Shown: positions 9,701-18,238 of the stretch, in pieces | Layout of the letters: every line of letters starts with the position of its first letter | Position numbering within the stretch: position 1 is the stretch's first letter | Origin: an uncultured Oscillospiraceae bacterium | Lineage (GTDB): Bacteria; Bacillota; Clostridia; Oscillospirales; Oscillospiraceae | Direction: 5' to 3' | DNA length: 44,850 nucleotides | NCBI GenBank assembly: GCA_934573735.1 | Contig: CAKTMC010000016.1 | Location: 1-44,850 of the forward strand | Notes under the pieces: model-generated | The model's database searches: none | What the model saw: the letters and a program-made list of their open reading frames with translations, nothing else | What the model was told of the DNA's origin: nothing | Made by a program: the position numbers and the translations under genes

Positions 9701-10228
9701 GCGCCGCGCAAACTGCCCCGGACCCTCGACCTGCTCCGTGCGCGTATATCCGCAGCGAAGCAGCGCCGCCTCCACGTCCTCGATAGGATATGCTCCTCCC
9801 GCGTCCAGTTCAAAGGCGGCGCGGCGCAGAGTCTCCGGCGGCAGGGTCCTCTGGATAAGACCCGGCAGCGAGGCAACGGTGACGGCAGCTCGACCCTCCG
9901 CCATAGCGTATAGCGCGGCTATGCGCTTTTGCTCCGCCTGACGCGAGGCGGCCTCGGTCGCGTAAAAGGTAAAATCACGCATACCGAGGCATATGACCTC
10001 CTCGCCGAGCATGGAGCGCAGGTCGTTTGCAAAATTCTCCGCCGTTGTGTCGTCCGGGCACAGCACAAACAGCGGCGCGCCGCCCTGAAGCCTGAGTCCG
10101 GCGGCAAGGTTTGCCCTGTGTACCGCCGAAAGTCCGGAAACGAGCGCAGGAAGCCCACCGCTCTCCAGTAGACCCGGGAGGGCGGCGGCTTCCTTGTTTT
10201 CAAAAATTTGATTTACAAGAAGTTTCAT
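6722..10228 (-). CDS. mfd: Transcription-repair coupling factor
   Basis: ATP-driven DNA translocase that removes stalled RNA polymerase and recruits UvrA to lesions. The UvrB-like N-terminal modules come first, then the polymerase-interaction domain (VGDYVVHENHGIGRFAG), then a RecG-like motor with Walker A GDVGFGKTE, box LLVIDEEQRFGV, and LSATPIPRTLNMA, and finally the C-terminal TRCF domain. The 1168 aa length is normal. There is no clear ribosome-binding site. AT-rich TATAAT lies only 5 bp before the ATG, so expression may rely on readthrough from the upstream GNAT gene. Confidence 0.97.
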   Translation of the reverse strand: MKLLVNQIFENKEAAALPGLLESGGLPALVSGLSAVHRANLAAGLRLQGGAPLFVLCPDDTTAENFANDLRSMLGEEVICLGMRDFTFYATEAASRQAEQKRIAALYAMAEGRAAVTVASLPGLIQRTLPPETLRRAAFELDAGGAYPIEDVEAALLRCGYTRTEQVEGPGQFARRGGILDFFSPSEHEPVRIEFWGDDVDSMGHFDVASQRRSDTLQKCVILPAAETLPELTVGGREALCREIESFAEKYRRRRTSENAATLAATLCADADRLRGAALISDADRYMPVIYPMASGIDYVPEDTIVVFDQPARCGERARDYTKQMSEDVRELTRRGVLAMSPDAFYLGWEALIKRLEDFPVYMAEAFTVGRSPLPPRTITSIPAKQLPSYAGSAQAAADDVALYLKQDFRVVVLAADERRAKVLQDFFMGKDIRALIYKEINKLPEPGSCAICIGSVSAGMEYPGIRLAVLTDAQLIRNRTKKKSEKKLPPGRQKIESCADLSVGDYVVHENHGIGRFAGIVKMQVDGLEKDYIKLCYAGTDSLYVPATQLDMVSKYTGAGEEKPVKLSKMGGTEWAKTRARAKSAAKDMAKKLIALYAERQRLPGFAFSPDSEWQREFEDNFGYTETDDQLRSIAEIKRDMEASVPMDRLLCGDVGFGKTEVALRAVMKCVLSGKQAAILVPTTVLAQQHYQTALQRFFGFPVNIAVMSRFKTGNQASKVLSDLASGQCDLVIGTHRLLSKDVKFKDLGLLVIDEEQRFGVTHKEHIKELAHGVDVLTLSATPIPRTLNMAMSGIRDMSTLEEPPEDRLPVQTFVLEHDWGIIADAIRRELQRGGQVYYLHNRVDDIERTAKKITDMLEDVTVGVAHGQMDKNMLANVMENVSNGEIQVLVCTTIIETGIDIPNVNTLIIEDADRLGLAQLHQIRGRVGRSTRRASAYLTFRRDKVLTEVAEKRLNAIRDFAAFGSGFKIAMRDLEIRGAGNLLGAEQSGHMIDVGYDMYMKLLSEAVLEARGIEVPLRADCSADLAVAANIPDRYIPSQEQRMDIYRRIALIRSEEEADDLTDELIDRFGDPPPGVNALIHVALLRGEAGKAGVTDIAQKQGYLKFTLRDFDMEKLSAMYARSEYKGRLRLEAGSKPCVSLRIKAKGRVIDEARAFVREWGALAAE

Positions 10229-10283
10229 ATTTTATTATATTCCCGCCCTCTGATAACTATGCTCTATAGAGCGGCGGGGGAGC

Positions 10284-10868
10284 TTAGTCCTCCTGCTTTT
10301 TCACCGGGCGGATATCTATCATCTTATCCATTGCAAAGGGATTGAGCACACGATTATAAAAATCGCGGATTATCCGATGCTCGACCGGCTCTATTTCATA
10401 TGTTCCCTTTATGGGCTTTACCATCAGCTCGACCGGCGAGCCGCCTATACGGTAATCGCTGTCGATACGCACAAAGCCGAAGCGCGAGAAGAACTTGCGC
10501 AGGCTCTTGAGCATACTGCCGTCCTCATCCTCAAAGGAGGTGAGCTCCGCGATTATGCCCTGTCTGTCGGCGTAGCGCTTATTTATCAGGCGCATTGCGG
10601 CAATGCCCACGCCCTTTCCGCGATACCAGGGCAGCACAGCCATGTACTTGAGAAGCACATAGCCGTAAAGATTTTTCGTCAGCACCAGAGCATAAGCCAC
10701 CTCAAGCGCCGACTCCTCATCATACACGACCAGCAGCTCCGCACTGCCGTTCATAAGCGCACGGTGCAGGCTGAGCTTGGAGATTATCTCTTCCTTTGCA
10801 AAGTCCATTTCCAGCAGACCGTAATATCTCTCAAGATCCTTGTGTCCGCATTTTCTGATGTTCAGCAT
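10284..10868 (-). CDS. GNAT-family N-acetyltransferase
   Basis: Cytoplasmic acetyl-CoA-dependent acyltransferase of unknown substrate, 194 aa. The acetyl-CoA binding motif A is visible as YMAVLPWYRGKGVGIAAMRL (Q/RxxGxG/A type). The ATG at 10868 is chosen over the in-frame TTG at 10874 because AAGGAG lies 8 bp upstream of the ATG but only 2 bp from the TTG. The gene starts right after the stop of the ABC exporter and is likely in its operon. Confidence 0.85.
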   Translation of the reverse strand: MLNIRKCGHKDLERYYGLLEMDFAKEEIISKLSLHRALMNGSAELLVVYDEESALEVAYALVLTKNLYGYVLLKYMAVLPWYRGKGVGIAAMRLINKRYADRQGIIAELTSFEDEDGSMLKSLRKFFSRFGFVRIDSDYRIGGSPVELMVKPIKGTYEIEPVEHRIIRDFYNRVLNPFAMDKMIDIRPVKKQED

Positions 10869-10870
10869 CG

Positions 10871-12622
10871 TCAACTCTCCTTATTTAACTGCTGTGCGCG
10901 GCACAGCGCGGCATATTCGCCGTTTTTCTGCATCAATTCGCTGTGAGAACCCATTTCTATGATGTGCTCGCCCTCGACGACTGCAATAATATCCGCGTTT
11001 TTAACGGTCGAGAGTCTGTGGGCGATGATTATCGTCGTCCTGCCCTCGCTCAGCTCGTCAAGAGAATCCTGAATTCGCTGCTCCGTCACGGTGTCAAGCG
11101 CCGAGGTCGCCTCGTCAAGAATAAGAATTTTCGGGTTTTTAAGAAATACGCGCGCTATGGATATTCTCTGCTTCTGTCCGCCGGAGAGCATCACTCCGCG
11201 CTCGCCTATATAGCTGTCGTAGCCGTCGGGCATTTCCATTATCTCGCTGTGTATCTGCGCCCTGACCGCCGCCTCGACTATCTCCTCATCCGTAGCCTCC
11301 GGGCGGCCGTAGCGAATGTTCTCGCGTATCGTCCCGGCGAACATGAACACATCCTGCTGAATAACGCCGATATTGCGCCGGAGACTTGCCTGCGTCACGC
11401 GCCGCACGTCCACGCCGTCCACCTCGACGCTGCCGCCGCAGACGTCATAAAATCTCGGCAGAAGCTGGCACAGCGTCGTCTTGCCGCCGCCGGAGGGACC
11501 GACTACCGCAAGGCACTCGCCGGGCTTAATGTGCAGATTGATATCCGTCAAAACCGGCACGCCGTTGCCGTAGTGGAAGCTGACGTGATTATAGTCCACC
11601 CTGCCCTCGGTCGTTTCAAGCTCTATCGCGTCCGGCGCGTCCTCTATGGTCGGTCTTGTACGCATGACCTCAAGGAAACGCGCAAAGCCCGCCGTGCCCT
11701 GCATATAGAGCTCCGCAAACTGCGTGAGCTTGCGCACGGGCGAAATAAAGGTCGATACATAGAGCGAGAAGGTGATGAGGTCTATATAATTCATCCTGTC
11801 GCGCATGATGAGCAGCCCGCCCACCGCGATGACCACCACCTGCACTATGCCGGTAGTAAACTCCATGCCGCTGTTAAACAGTCCCATCGAGCGGTAATAC
11901 TCGACCTTGGAGCCGCGAAACAGCTCGTTTGCGCGGTCAAACTTGTCGCTTTCCTGCTCCTCGTTTGCAAAGGCCTTCGCGGTGCGTATGCCGGAGATGC
12001 TGCTCTCGATGGCGGAATAAATCTCCGCCGTTTTGCGCTTGACCTCGATATTGGCCTCCTTCATGCGCAGACGCTGCTTGACGGTAAACCAGAAGCAAAG
12101 CGGCAGAGTCATCGCAATGACGAGCGCAAGCTGCCACTGCATCGCAAACATCACCGCAAGCGCTCCCACGATGGTGAGCACACATATCAGAATATTTTCC
12201 GGTCCGTGGTGGGCAAGCTCGGTTATCTCAAACAAATCGCTCGTTATCCTGCTCATCAGCACGCCCGTGCGGTTATTGTCATAATAGCTGAACGACAGGC
12301 TCTGCATATGCGTAAATACGTCGCGCCGCATATCGGACTCGACAAGCACGCCCATCTTATGCCCTACGACGGTGATTATGTAATAAAGCCATGATTTAAG
12401 CAGATACGCGAGCACCATAATGCCCATCACGATAAAAAATGCCTTATATAGCTTGCTCGGCAGCATGACCTTCATCGAATAGCGCGAAACATAGGGGAAT
12501 ATGAGGTCGATGAGCGCGACCGCAAGCGCGCATAGCATATCTATCGCAAAAAGCTTCCTGTGCCCCCCGATATATGACATGAAAATACTAAAGGGCTTTG
12601 CGTTATAATTTTTCTTTTCCAT
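10871..12622 (-). CDS. ABC exporter, fused membrane and ATPase domains
   Basis: Type IV (MsbA/BmrA-like) half-transporter that would act as a homodimer in the cytoplasmic membrane. A six-helix membrane domain covers roughly residues 10-310. The nucleotide-binding domain has Walker A GPSGGGKTT, Q-loop region VIQQDVFMF, signature LSGGQKQR and Walker B ILILDEATSALD with the H-loop IIAHRLSTV. Substrate (drug, lipid or peptide) cannot be told. It lies 11 bp downstream of rnhA. Confidence 0.95.
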   Translation of the reverse strand: MEKKNYNAKPFSIFMSYIGGHRKLFAIDMLCALAVALIDLIFPYVSRYSMKVMLPSKLYKAFFIVMGIMVLAYLLKSWLYYIITVVGHKMGVLVESDMRRDVFTHMQSLSFSYYDNNRTGVLMSRITSDLFEITELAHHGPENILICVLTIVGALAVMFAMQWQLALVIAMTLPLCFWFTVKQRLRMKEANIEVKRKTAEIYSAIESSISGIRTAKAFANEEQESDKFDRANELFRGSKVEYYRSMGLFNSGMEFTTGIVQVVVIAVGGLLIMRDRMNYIDLITFSLYVSTFISPVRKLTQFAELYMQGTAGFARFLEVMRTRPTIEDAPDAIELETTEGRVDYNHVSFHYGNGVPVLTDINLHIKPGECLAVVGPSGGGKTTLCQLLPRFYDVCGGSVEVDGVDVRRVTQASLRRNIGVIQQDVFMFAGTIRENIRYGRPEATDEEIVEAAVRAQIHSEIMEMPDGYDSYIGERGVMLSGGQKQRISIARVFLKNPKILILDEATSALDTVTEQRIQDSLDELSEGRTTIIIAHRLSTVKNADIIAVVEGEHIIEMGSHSELMQKNGEYAALCRAQQLNKES

Positions 12623-12633
12623 TTCATCTTCCG

Positions 12634-13077
12634 TTATGGCCTTGCATATTTGTCCCGCTCGGCGACGGCCATCTCGTCGCAGCGATTGTTATACACATTT
12701 TCCGCGTGACCCTTGACCCAGTGATAGTGAAGCTCGTGCTTTTCGGTGAGCTCAAGCAAGGTTTTCCACAAATCGCTGTTGAGCGCGGGCTTTTTGTCGG
12801 ACTTTATCCAGCCCTTGCTGCGCCACGACACAGCCCAGCCCTTGCTGAGCGCGTCTATAACGTACTTGGAGTCGGAATAGAGCTCCACAATGCAGGGCTC
12901 CTTCAAGGCCTGAAGCGCGGAAATGACGCCCATAAGCTCCATGCGGTTATTCGTCGTCTGCCTTTCGCCGCCGGACAGCTCCTTTTCAACGCCGTTATAG
13001 CTGAGTATTGCTCCCCAGCCCCCCCGCCCGGGATTACCGCTGCAAGCGCCGTCAGTATAAATTATGACTGTTTTCAT
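12634..13077 (-). CDS. rnhA: Ribonuclease HI
   Basis: Endonuclease cutting the RNA strand of RNA-DNA hybrids during replication and R-loop removal. All four metal-binding acidic residues are present (Asp9, Glu47, Asp69, Asp134), with the opening IIYTDGACSGNPG and the HWVKGHA loop carrying the active-site His. It is 147 aa, the bare catalytic domain without an N-terminal hybrid-binding domain. Its ATGA start overlaps the preceding gene's stop by 4 bp. Confidence 0.97.
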   Translation of the reverse strand: MKTVIIYTDGACSGNPGRGGWGAILSYNGVEKELSGGERQTTNNRMELMGVISALQALKEPCIVELYSDSKYVIDALSKGWAVSWRSKGWIKSDKKPALNSDLWKTLLELTEKHELHYHWVKGHAENVYNNRCDEMAVAERDKYARP

Positions 13078-13487
13078 TTGGTATAGTTATTCCTGTATTT
13101 TTTGAGCAGGTAGTTATATTCGCTGCGCTCGATAATCCCGTTTTTCAAAAATCCGTTGAGCTGTGCTATGTACTTGTCGCCGTTATCAGGCGTATAGTCT
13201 TCCCGCCGCGGCTGAAAGGCTGCGCGCTCCTGCCGAAGGCGCAGGGGCTTTTCTTCCCGCGCGGCAGGCCGAGAAGCGCGCGGAGGCTGCGGCTTTTCGT
13301 CGCTGCGGGCATTTGCCTTTTTTGTTGAGGCCATAACTATTCCTATCACCGCAACGATTGAAAGCCCTATGATAATCACGGGCAGTACCGCCATGTTCCC
13401 GTCGTTTAACGCTCTGAGGAGCATGAGCAGCAGCACAACCACCGCCCAAGCCGGAGATTTCTTTTTGTTTTTCTTTTTATCGTCCAC
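13074..13487 (-). CDS. Small membrane protein with SHOCT-like C-terminus
   Basis: Unknown function, 137 aa. A Lys-rich N-terminus is followed by two hydrophobic segments (about 12-26 and 32-53), a basic Pro/Arg-rich linker, and a C-terminal stretch near 100-133 (YIAQLNGFLKNGIIERSEYNYLLKKY) that resembles the short SHOCT domain. It lies 16 bp after gyrA and overlaps rnhA by 4 bp, so it belongs to the gyrase-rnhA transcript. Confidence 0.75.
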   Translation of the reverse strand: MDDKKKNKKKSPAWAVVVLLLMLLRALNDGNMAVLPVIIIGLSIVAVIGIVMASTKKANARSDEKPQPPRASRPAAREEKPLRLRQERAAFQPRREDYTPDNGDKYIAQLNGFLKNGIIERSEYNYLLKKYRNNYTK

Positions 13488-13503
13488 TTAGCTTCTCCTG
13501 AAA

Positions 13504-16017
13504 TCAGTTCTCGGGAGCATCTTCGCTCGCCTCTTCCTCTGCCTCGTCTTCCTTATCGGTCTTTTCGATGCAGATAACGCGGCTGCCCTCCATGATACGC
13601 ATGATGCGAACACCCTGAGTGGCGCGGCTGAGCAGGGAAATATTTGCCGCCGACATTCTTATTATCGTGCCGTCGTCGGTAATGACGAGTATATCATCCT
13701 CATCGTTTACGACCAGAACATCCGCTATCTTGCCGGTCTTATCGGTCACGTTATAGTTCTTTAAGCCGAGACCGCCGCGGCCATGGACGGAGTATTCCTC
13801 GACCGGAGTGCGCTTGCCGTAGCCCTTTTCGGTTATCGTCAGCAGTGCCGTGCCCGCGCTCGTGCTGCCCGCGCCTATGACATAGTCGTCACCGCGAAGC
13901 CTTATGCCGCGAACGCCGACGGCGGTTCTTCCCATGGGTCTTGCCTCCTGCTCGTTAAAGCATACGGACATACCCTCATGCGTTGCGATAAGAATATTTT
14001 CGTTGCCGCCGGTCTGAATGACGGAAATAAGCTCGTCGCCCTCGTCCAAATTCAGCGCTCTTATGCCGTTTGAGCGGATATTTCTCAGCGCTGCCTGACT
14101 CATGCGCTTGACGGTGCCGTTGCGCGTGACGAAGACGAGGTAGCTGTCCTCATCCAGTCCGCGGCCGCCAATCATCGCGGCGATCTTCTCCTGATTCTCA
14201 GCGCTGTTATCCATCTGGATGATATTGACCAGATTGGTTCCGCGCGCGGTGCGTCCCGCCTCGGGAATATTATAGCCCTTCTTGATATAAACGCGGCCGG
14301 CCTTGGTAAAGAAGAGAATATTATCATGCGTGGACGCGGTGAACACCGTCTCCACATAGTCCTCGTCCTTGGTCGTCATTGCGCGGACGCCCTTGCCGCC
14401 GCGCCCCTGAGCGCGGTACTCGCTGACGGGCAGGCGCTTGATATAGCCGCCGTGGGTCAGTGTAAAGACGCACTGCTCCTCTTCAATAAGATCCTCCATG
14501 TCGATCTCATCGACGACGTCCTGTATCTCGGTGCGGCGCTTGTCACCGTACTTGTCGCGCAGGGCGATAAGCTCATCCTTCAAAACGCCCTTGATAAGCT
14601 CGGGATCTGCAAGCAGGCTCTTGAGATAGCTGATCTTCTCCTCAAGCTCCTTATACTCAAGCTCCAGCTTCTCGCGGTTGAGCCCCTGAAGCGAGATAAG
14701 GCGCATATCGCATATTGCCTGCGCCTGAACCTCGCTGAGTTCAAAGCGCTTCATAAGATTTTGCTTTGCGTTATCGTAGCTTGTGCGGATAATATGAATG
14801 ACCTCGTCGATATTATCCTGAGCTATGAGAAGTCCCTCCAAGAGATGCGCCCTCTCCTCGGCCTTGCGCAGGTCAAAGCGGGTGCGGCGGACGATGATGT
14901 CCTCCTGGAAGCTGAGATACTCGTCGATGATATGACGCAGGGAGAGTATCCTCGGCTGACGCTGATTATTCACGAGTGCCAGCATATTTATCGAGAAGCT
15001 GGATTGCAGCGCGGTCTGGGCAAAGAGTCTGTTCAGCACGACCTGGGGATTTGCGTCGCGCTTGAGCTCGATGACCATGCGCATACCGTTGCGGTCGCTT
15101 TCGTCGCGGAGGTCTGAAATGCCCTCAAGCCGCTTTTCGCGCACCTGATCGGCAATATTCTTGATAAGCTGGCGCTTATTCACCTGATACGGCAGCTCAT
15201 TTACGATTATTCTCGTTCTGTGGTCGCGGCCGTATTCCTCAAACTCCGTGCGCGCACGGACTACCACCTTGCCGCGTCCCGTTGCATAGGCCTGACGTAT
15301 GCCGCTGCGCCCCATGATGATGCCCTTGGTCGGGAAATCCGGCCCCTTGATGTGCTGCATAAGGTCAGGCAGCGTCGCCTCCGGGTTATCGAGCACGCAG
15401 ACGCAGGCGTTTATGACCTCGCAGAGATTGTGCGGGGGTATATTCGTCGCCATGCCGACGGCGATACCGCTCGAGCCGTTTACAAGCAAATTCGGGAAGC
15501 GGGAGGGAAGAACTCTCGGCTCCTTGCGGCTCTCGTCAAAGTTCGGGTCCCAATCGACCGTCTCCTTGTCGATATCGCGCAGCATCTCGTTTGATATCTT
15601 TGACAGCCTCGCCTCGGTATAACGGTAGGCGGCAGGGGGGTCGCCGTCCACGGAGCCGAAGTTGCCGTGTCCGTCAACGAGCATATATCTCATCGAGAAG
15701 TCCTGCGCCAGACGAACCATCGCGTCATAAACCGATGCGTCGCCGTGCGGATGGTAACGACCGAGCACGTCGCCGACGCAGGTCGCGGACTTCTTAAAGG
15801 GCTTGTCGCTTGTGAGATTATCCTCGTACATGGCGTACAGGATGCGGCGATGCACGGGCTTTAGTCCGTCGCGCACGTCGGGCAGCGCTCTGCCGACGAT
15901 GACGGACATGGCGTAATCTCTGTAGCTGTCCTCCATTTCGCCAACCAGCTCAGATTCGGTTATGACCTGATTGGGAAAGGCTATATCTTCGGGTTTATAA
16001 TCTCTCTTATGTGCCAT
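13504..16017 (-). CDS. gyrA: DNA gyrase subunit A
   Basis: Breakage-reunion subunit of gyrase. The catalytic Tyr is in AAYRYTEARLSK and the C-terminal wrapping domain carries a GyrA box QGRGGKG. The 837 aa length is normal, with an acidic tail. In the quinolone-resistance region the sequence reads HPHGDASVYD, with Ala where E. coli has Ser83. The start has GAGGAG 9-10 bp upstream. It follows gyrB after 14 bp. Confidence 0.98.
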   Translation of the reverse strand: MAHKRDYKPEDIAFPNQVITESELVGEMEDSYRDYAMSVIVGRALPDVRDGLKPVHRRILYAMYEDNLTSDKPFKKSATCVGDVLGRYHPHGDASVYDAMVRLAQDFSMRYMLVDGHGNFGSVDGDPPAAYRYTEARLSKISNEMLRDIDKETVDWDPNFDESRKEPRVLPSRFPNLLVNGSSGIAVGMATNIPPHNLCEVINACVCVLDNPEATLPDLMQHIKGPDFPTKGIIMGRSGIRQAYATGRGKVVVRARTEFEEYGRDHRTRIIVNELPYQVNKRQLIKNIADQVREKRLEGISDLRDESDRNGMRMVIELKRDANPQVVLNRLFAQTALQSSFSINMLALVNNQRQPRILSLRHIIDEYLSFQEDIIVRRTRFDLRKAEERAHLLEGLLIAQDNIDEVIHIIRTSYDNAKQNLMKRFELSEVQAQAICDMRLISLQGLNREKLELEYKELEEKISYLKSLLADPELIKGVLKDELIALRDKYGDKRRTEIQDVVDEIDMEDLIEEEQCVFTLTHGGYIKRLPVSEYRAQGRGGKGVRAMTTKDEDYVETVFTASTHDNILFFTKAGRVYIKKGYNIPEAGRTARGTNLVNIIQMDNSAENQEKIAAMIGGRGLDEDSYLVFVTRNGTVKRMSQAALRNIRSNGIRALNLDEGDELISVIQTGGNENILIATHEGMSVCFNEQEARPMGRTAVGVRGIRLRGDDYVIGAGSTSAGTALLTITEKGYGKRTPVEEYSVHGRGGLGLKNYNVTDKTGKIADVLVVNDEDDILVITDDGTIIRMSAANISLLSRATQGVRIMRIMEGSRVICIEKTDKEDEAEEEASEDAPEN

Positions 16018-16031
16018 TTGAAGCTAACTCC

Positions 16032-17960
16032 TCAAATATCCAGATTAACGACGTATTTTGCGTTTGCCTCTATCCATTCCTTGCGCGGCTCGACGTTTTC
16101 GCCCATGAGAATGGTGAATATCTCGTCTGCCTTGACGGCGTCGCCGAGCGTGATGCGGCGAAGCGAACGCTTTTCGGGGTCCATGGTCGTCTCCCACAGC
16201 TCGTGCGGGTCCATTTCACCAAGACCCTTGAAGCGGCTGATGTCTATCTTTACGTTCGGGTTATCGCCGCGCATTTCGGCGGATATCCTGTCTCGCTCCT
16301 CATCGGAGTATGCAACGCGCTGAGTCTTGCCGCGGATTAGCTTATAAAGCGGCGGCACGGCGGAATAGACATAGCCGTTTTCGATGAGCGGGCGCATATA
16401 TCTGAAGAAGAAGGTAAGAAGCAGGGTTCTTATATGGCTTCCGTCAACGTCGGCATCGGCCATGATAATTATCTTGTGGTAGCGGAGCTTTTCGATGTTA
16501 AACTCGTCTCCGATGCCGGCGCCGAGCGCTACTATCATGGGATAGAGCTTGTCGTTGCCGTAAATCTTATCGGCTCTCGCCTTCTCGACGTTCAGCATCT
16601 TGCCCCACATAGCAAGTATCGCCTGAAAGCGGCTGTCTCTGCCCTGAATTGCCGAGCCCGCAGCGGAGTCGCCCTCGACGATGTACAGCTCACAAAGCGA
16701 GGGGTCGCGCTCGTTGCAGTCCTGAAGCTTGTCGGGCATCTGACCGGACTCAAGTCCGGTCTTGCGGCGCACGGACTCCTTCGCCTTGCGCGCGGCCTCG
16801 CGGGCGCGGTTTGCCATCATTGCCTTTTCGAGTATGGTCTTTGCGGTGGCGGGGTGCTCCTCAAAATAGGTCGCAAGCTGATCGTTTACTATGCCGTCAA
16901 CCAGAGTTCTTATATAGGCGTTGCCGAGCTTCTGCTTGGTCTGACCCTCAAACTGCGCCTCGGGGAGCTTTACGGATATGACAGCGGTTATGCCCTCGCG
17001 CACATCGTCGCCGGAAACCTTGTCGTCGCCCTTGATGGCATTTATCTTCGCGCCGTAGGCGTTAATGACTCTCGTGAGCGCGGTCTTGAAGCCGGTTTCA
17101 TGCATACCGCCCTCGGGAGTATGGATATCGTTTGCAAAGGAGATAAGATTCTCGGCGTAGCTGTCGTTATACTGCAGGGCAATCTCGGCTATTGCGTCGC
17201 CCTTGGTGCCGCTGAGGTATATGACCTCCTCGTGCAGCGGGTTTTTATGGCGGTTGAGGTAATTTACAAACTCACGAATACCGCCCTCATAGCACATGGA
17301 GTCGCTTTCGCCCTCCTCCGTGCGCTTATCGGCTATATCTATCTGCACGCCGCCGTTCAGAAATGCCTGCTCACGCAGTCTTGTGTGCAGTATCTCATAG
17401 TCATATACCGTGGTGTCGAAAAGCTCGGGGTCGGGCTTAAAGGTTACGACCGTGCCGTGCTTATCGGTATCGCCGAGCACCTTCATCTCCTGAGTTATGC
17501 CGCCGCGGGCAAACTTCATCTCGTATATCTTGCCGTCCTTATATACCTGGACCTCAAGCCACTCGGACAGAGCGTTTACGACAGATGCGCCGACGCCGTG
17601 CAGACCGCCGGAGACCTTATAGCCTCCGCCGCCGAACTTGCCGCCCGCGTGCAGCACGGTATATACGACCTCGAGCGCGGGTCTTCCGGTCTGCGCCTGT
17701 ATATCAACGGGGATGCCGCGGCCGTTATCGGTGACGGTGATGGTGTCGCCGGGGTTTATGGTGACGGTAATATGGTTACAAAAACCGGCTAAGGCCTCAT
17801 CAATAGCGTTATCGACGATTTCGTAAACCAGATGATGTAATCCGGAAGACGAGGTGGAGCCTATATACATACCGGGACGCTTGCGCACGGCCTCAAGTCC
17901 CTCAAGCACCTGAATTTGTGAAGCGTCATATTCGTTTACTATATTTTCTAAATCTGCCAT
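16032..17960 (-). CDS. gyrB: DNA gyrase subunit B
   Basis: ATPase subunit of gyrase, 642 aa. The GHKL ATP site is visible in EIVDNAIDEALAG and VTDNGRGIPVD, and the TOPRIM part in EGDSAAGSA and MADADVDGSHIRTLLLTFFFR. The C-terminus FKGLGEMDPHELWETTMDP is canonical. It lies between remB and gyrA, as in Bacillus. Confidence 0.98.
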   Translation of the reverse strand: MADLENIVNEYDASQIQVLEGLEAVRKRPGMYIGSTSSSGLHHLVYEIVDNAIDEALAGFCNHITVTINPGDTITVTDNGRGIPVDIQAQTGRPALEVVYTVLHAGGKFGGGGYKVSGGLHGVGASVVNALSEWLEVQVYKDGKIYEMKFARGGITQEMKVLGDTDKHGTVVTFKPDPELFDTTVYDYEILHTRLREQAFLNGGVQIDIADKRTEEGESDSMCYEGGIREFVNYLNRHKNPLHEEVIYLSGTKGDAIAEIALQYNDSYAENLISFANDIHTPEGGMHETGFKTALTRVINAYGAKINAIKGDDKVSGDDVREGITAVISVKLPEAQFEGQTKQKLGNAYIRTLVDGIVNDQLATYFEEHPATAKTILEKAMMANRAREAARKAKESVRRKTGLESGQMPDKLQDCNERDPSLCELYIVEGDSAAGSAIQGRDSRFQAILAMWGKMLNVEKARADKIYGNDKLYPMIVALGAGIGDEFNIEKLRYHKIIIMADADVDGSHIRTLLLTFFFRYMRPLIENGYVYSAVPPLYKLIRGKTQRVAYSDEERDRISAEMRGDNPNVKIDISRFKGLGEMDPHELWETTMDPEKRSLRRITLGDAVKADEIFTILMGENVEPRKEWIEANAKYVVNLDI

Positions 17961-17974
17961 GTGCTGCCTCCGAG

Positions 17975-18238
17975 TTAAATATTGAGTGCGCCCGCCTCCG
18001 CACGGCGCAACAGCGTCGCCGCGGCCATCTGACTGAGATATACGGCGGTTTTCTCTCCCGACTTGTACACCACGAAGGACTTGGGAATATCCTCCGCTGC
18101 ATTTATTACATGACCTGCCTTTTCGGACATGGTCAGATATTTTCTTGTAAGATGCGACTGAGAGGTTATATCAAGGTCAAATATGCCGATAATTCCCGCC
18201 GTATCTATGACAGTTCCCTTTCCGAGATGAAGATACAT
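17975..18238 (-). CDS. remB: RemB-like DUF370 regulator
   Basis: 87-aa member of the DUF370 family. In Bacillus subtilis RemB (YaaB) is encoded at exactly this place, between recF and gyrB, and contributes to matrix-gene expression. The short protein begins MYLHLGKGTVIDTAGIIGIFDLD and holds the conserved SFVVYKSGEKTAVYLSQ region. Start codon and recF stop share one base (TGATG), so it is coupled to recF. Its function in a clostridium is not established. Confidence 0.85.
   Translation of the reverse strand: MYLHLGKGTVIDTAGIIGIFDLDITSQSHLTRKYLTMSEKAGHVINAAEDIPKSFVVYKSGEKTAVYLSQMAAATLLRRAEAGALNI

Noticed and set aside
10234..10239. TATAAT just before mfd as its own promoter
   Set aside because: It lies only 5 bp before the ATG and has no -35 hexamer at the right distance.
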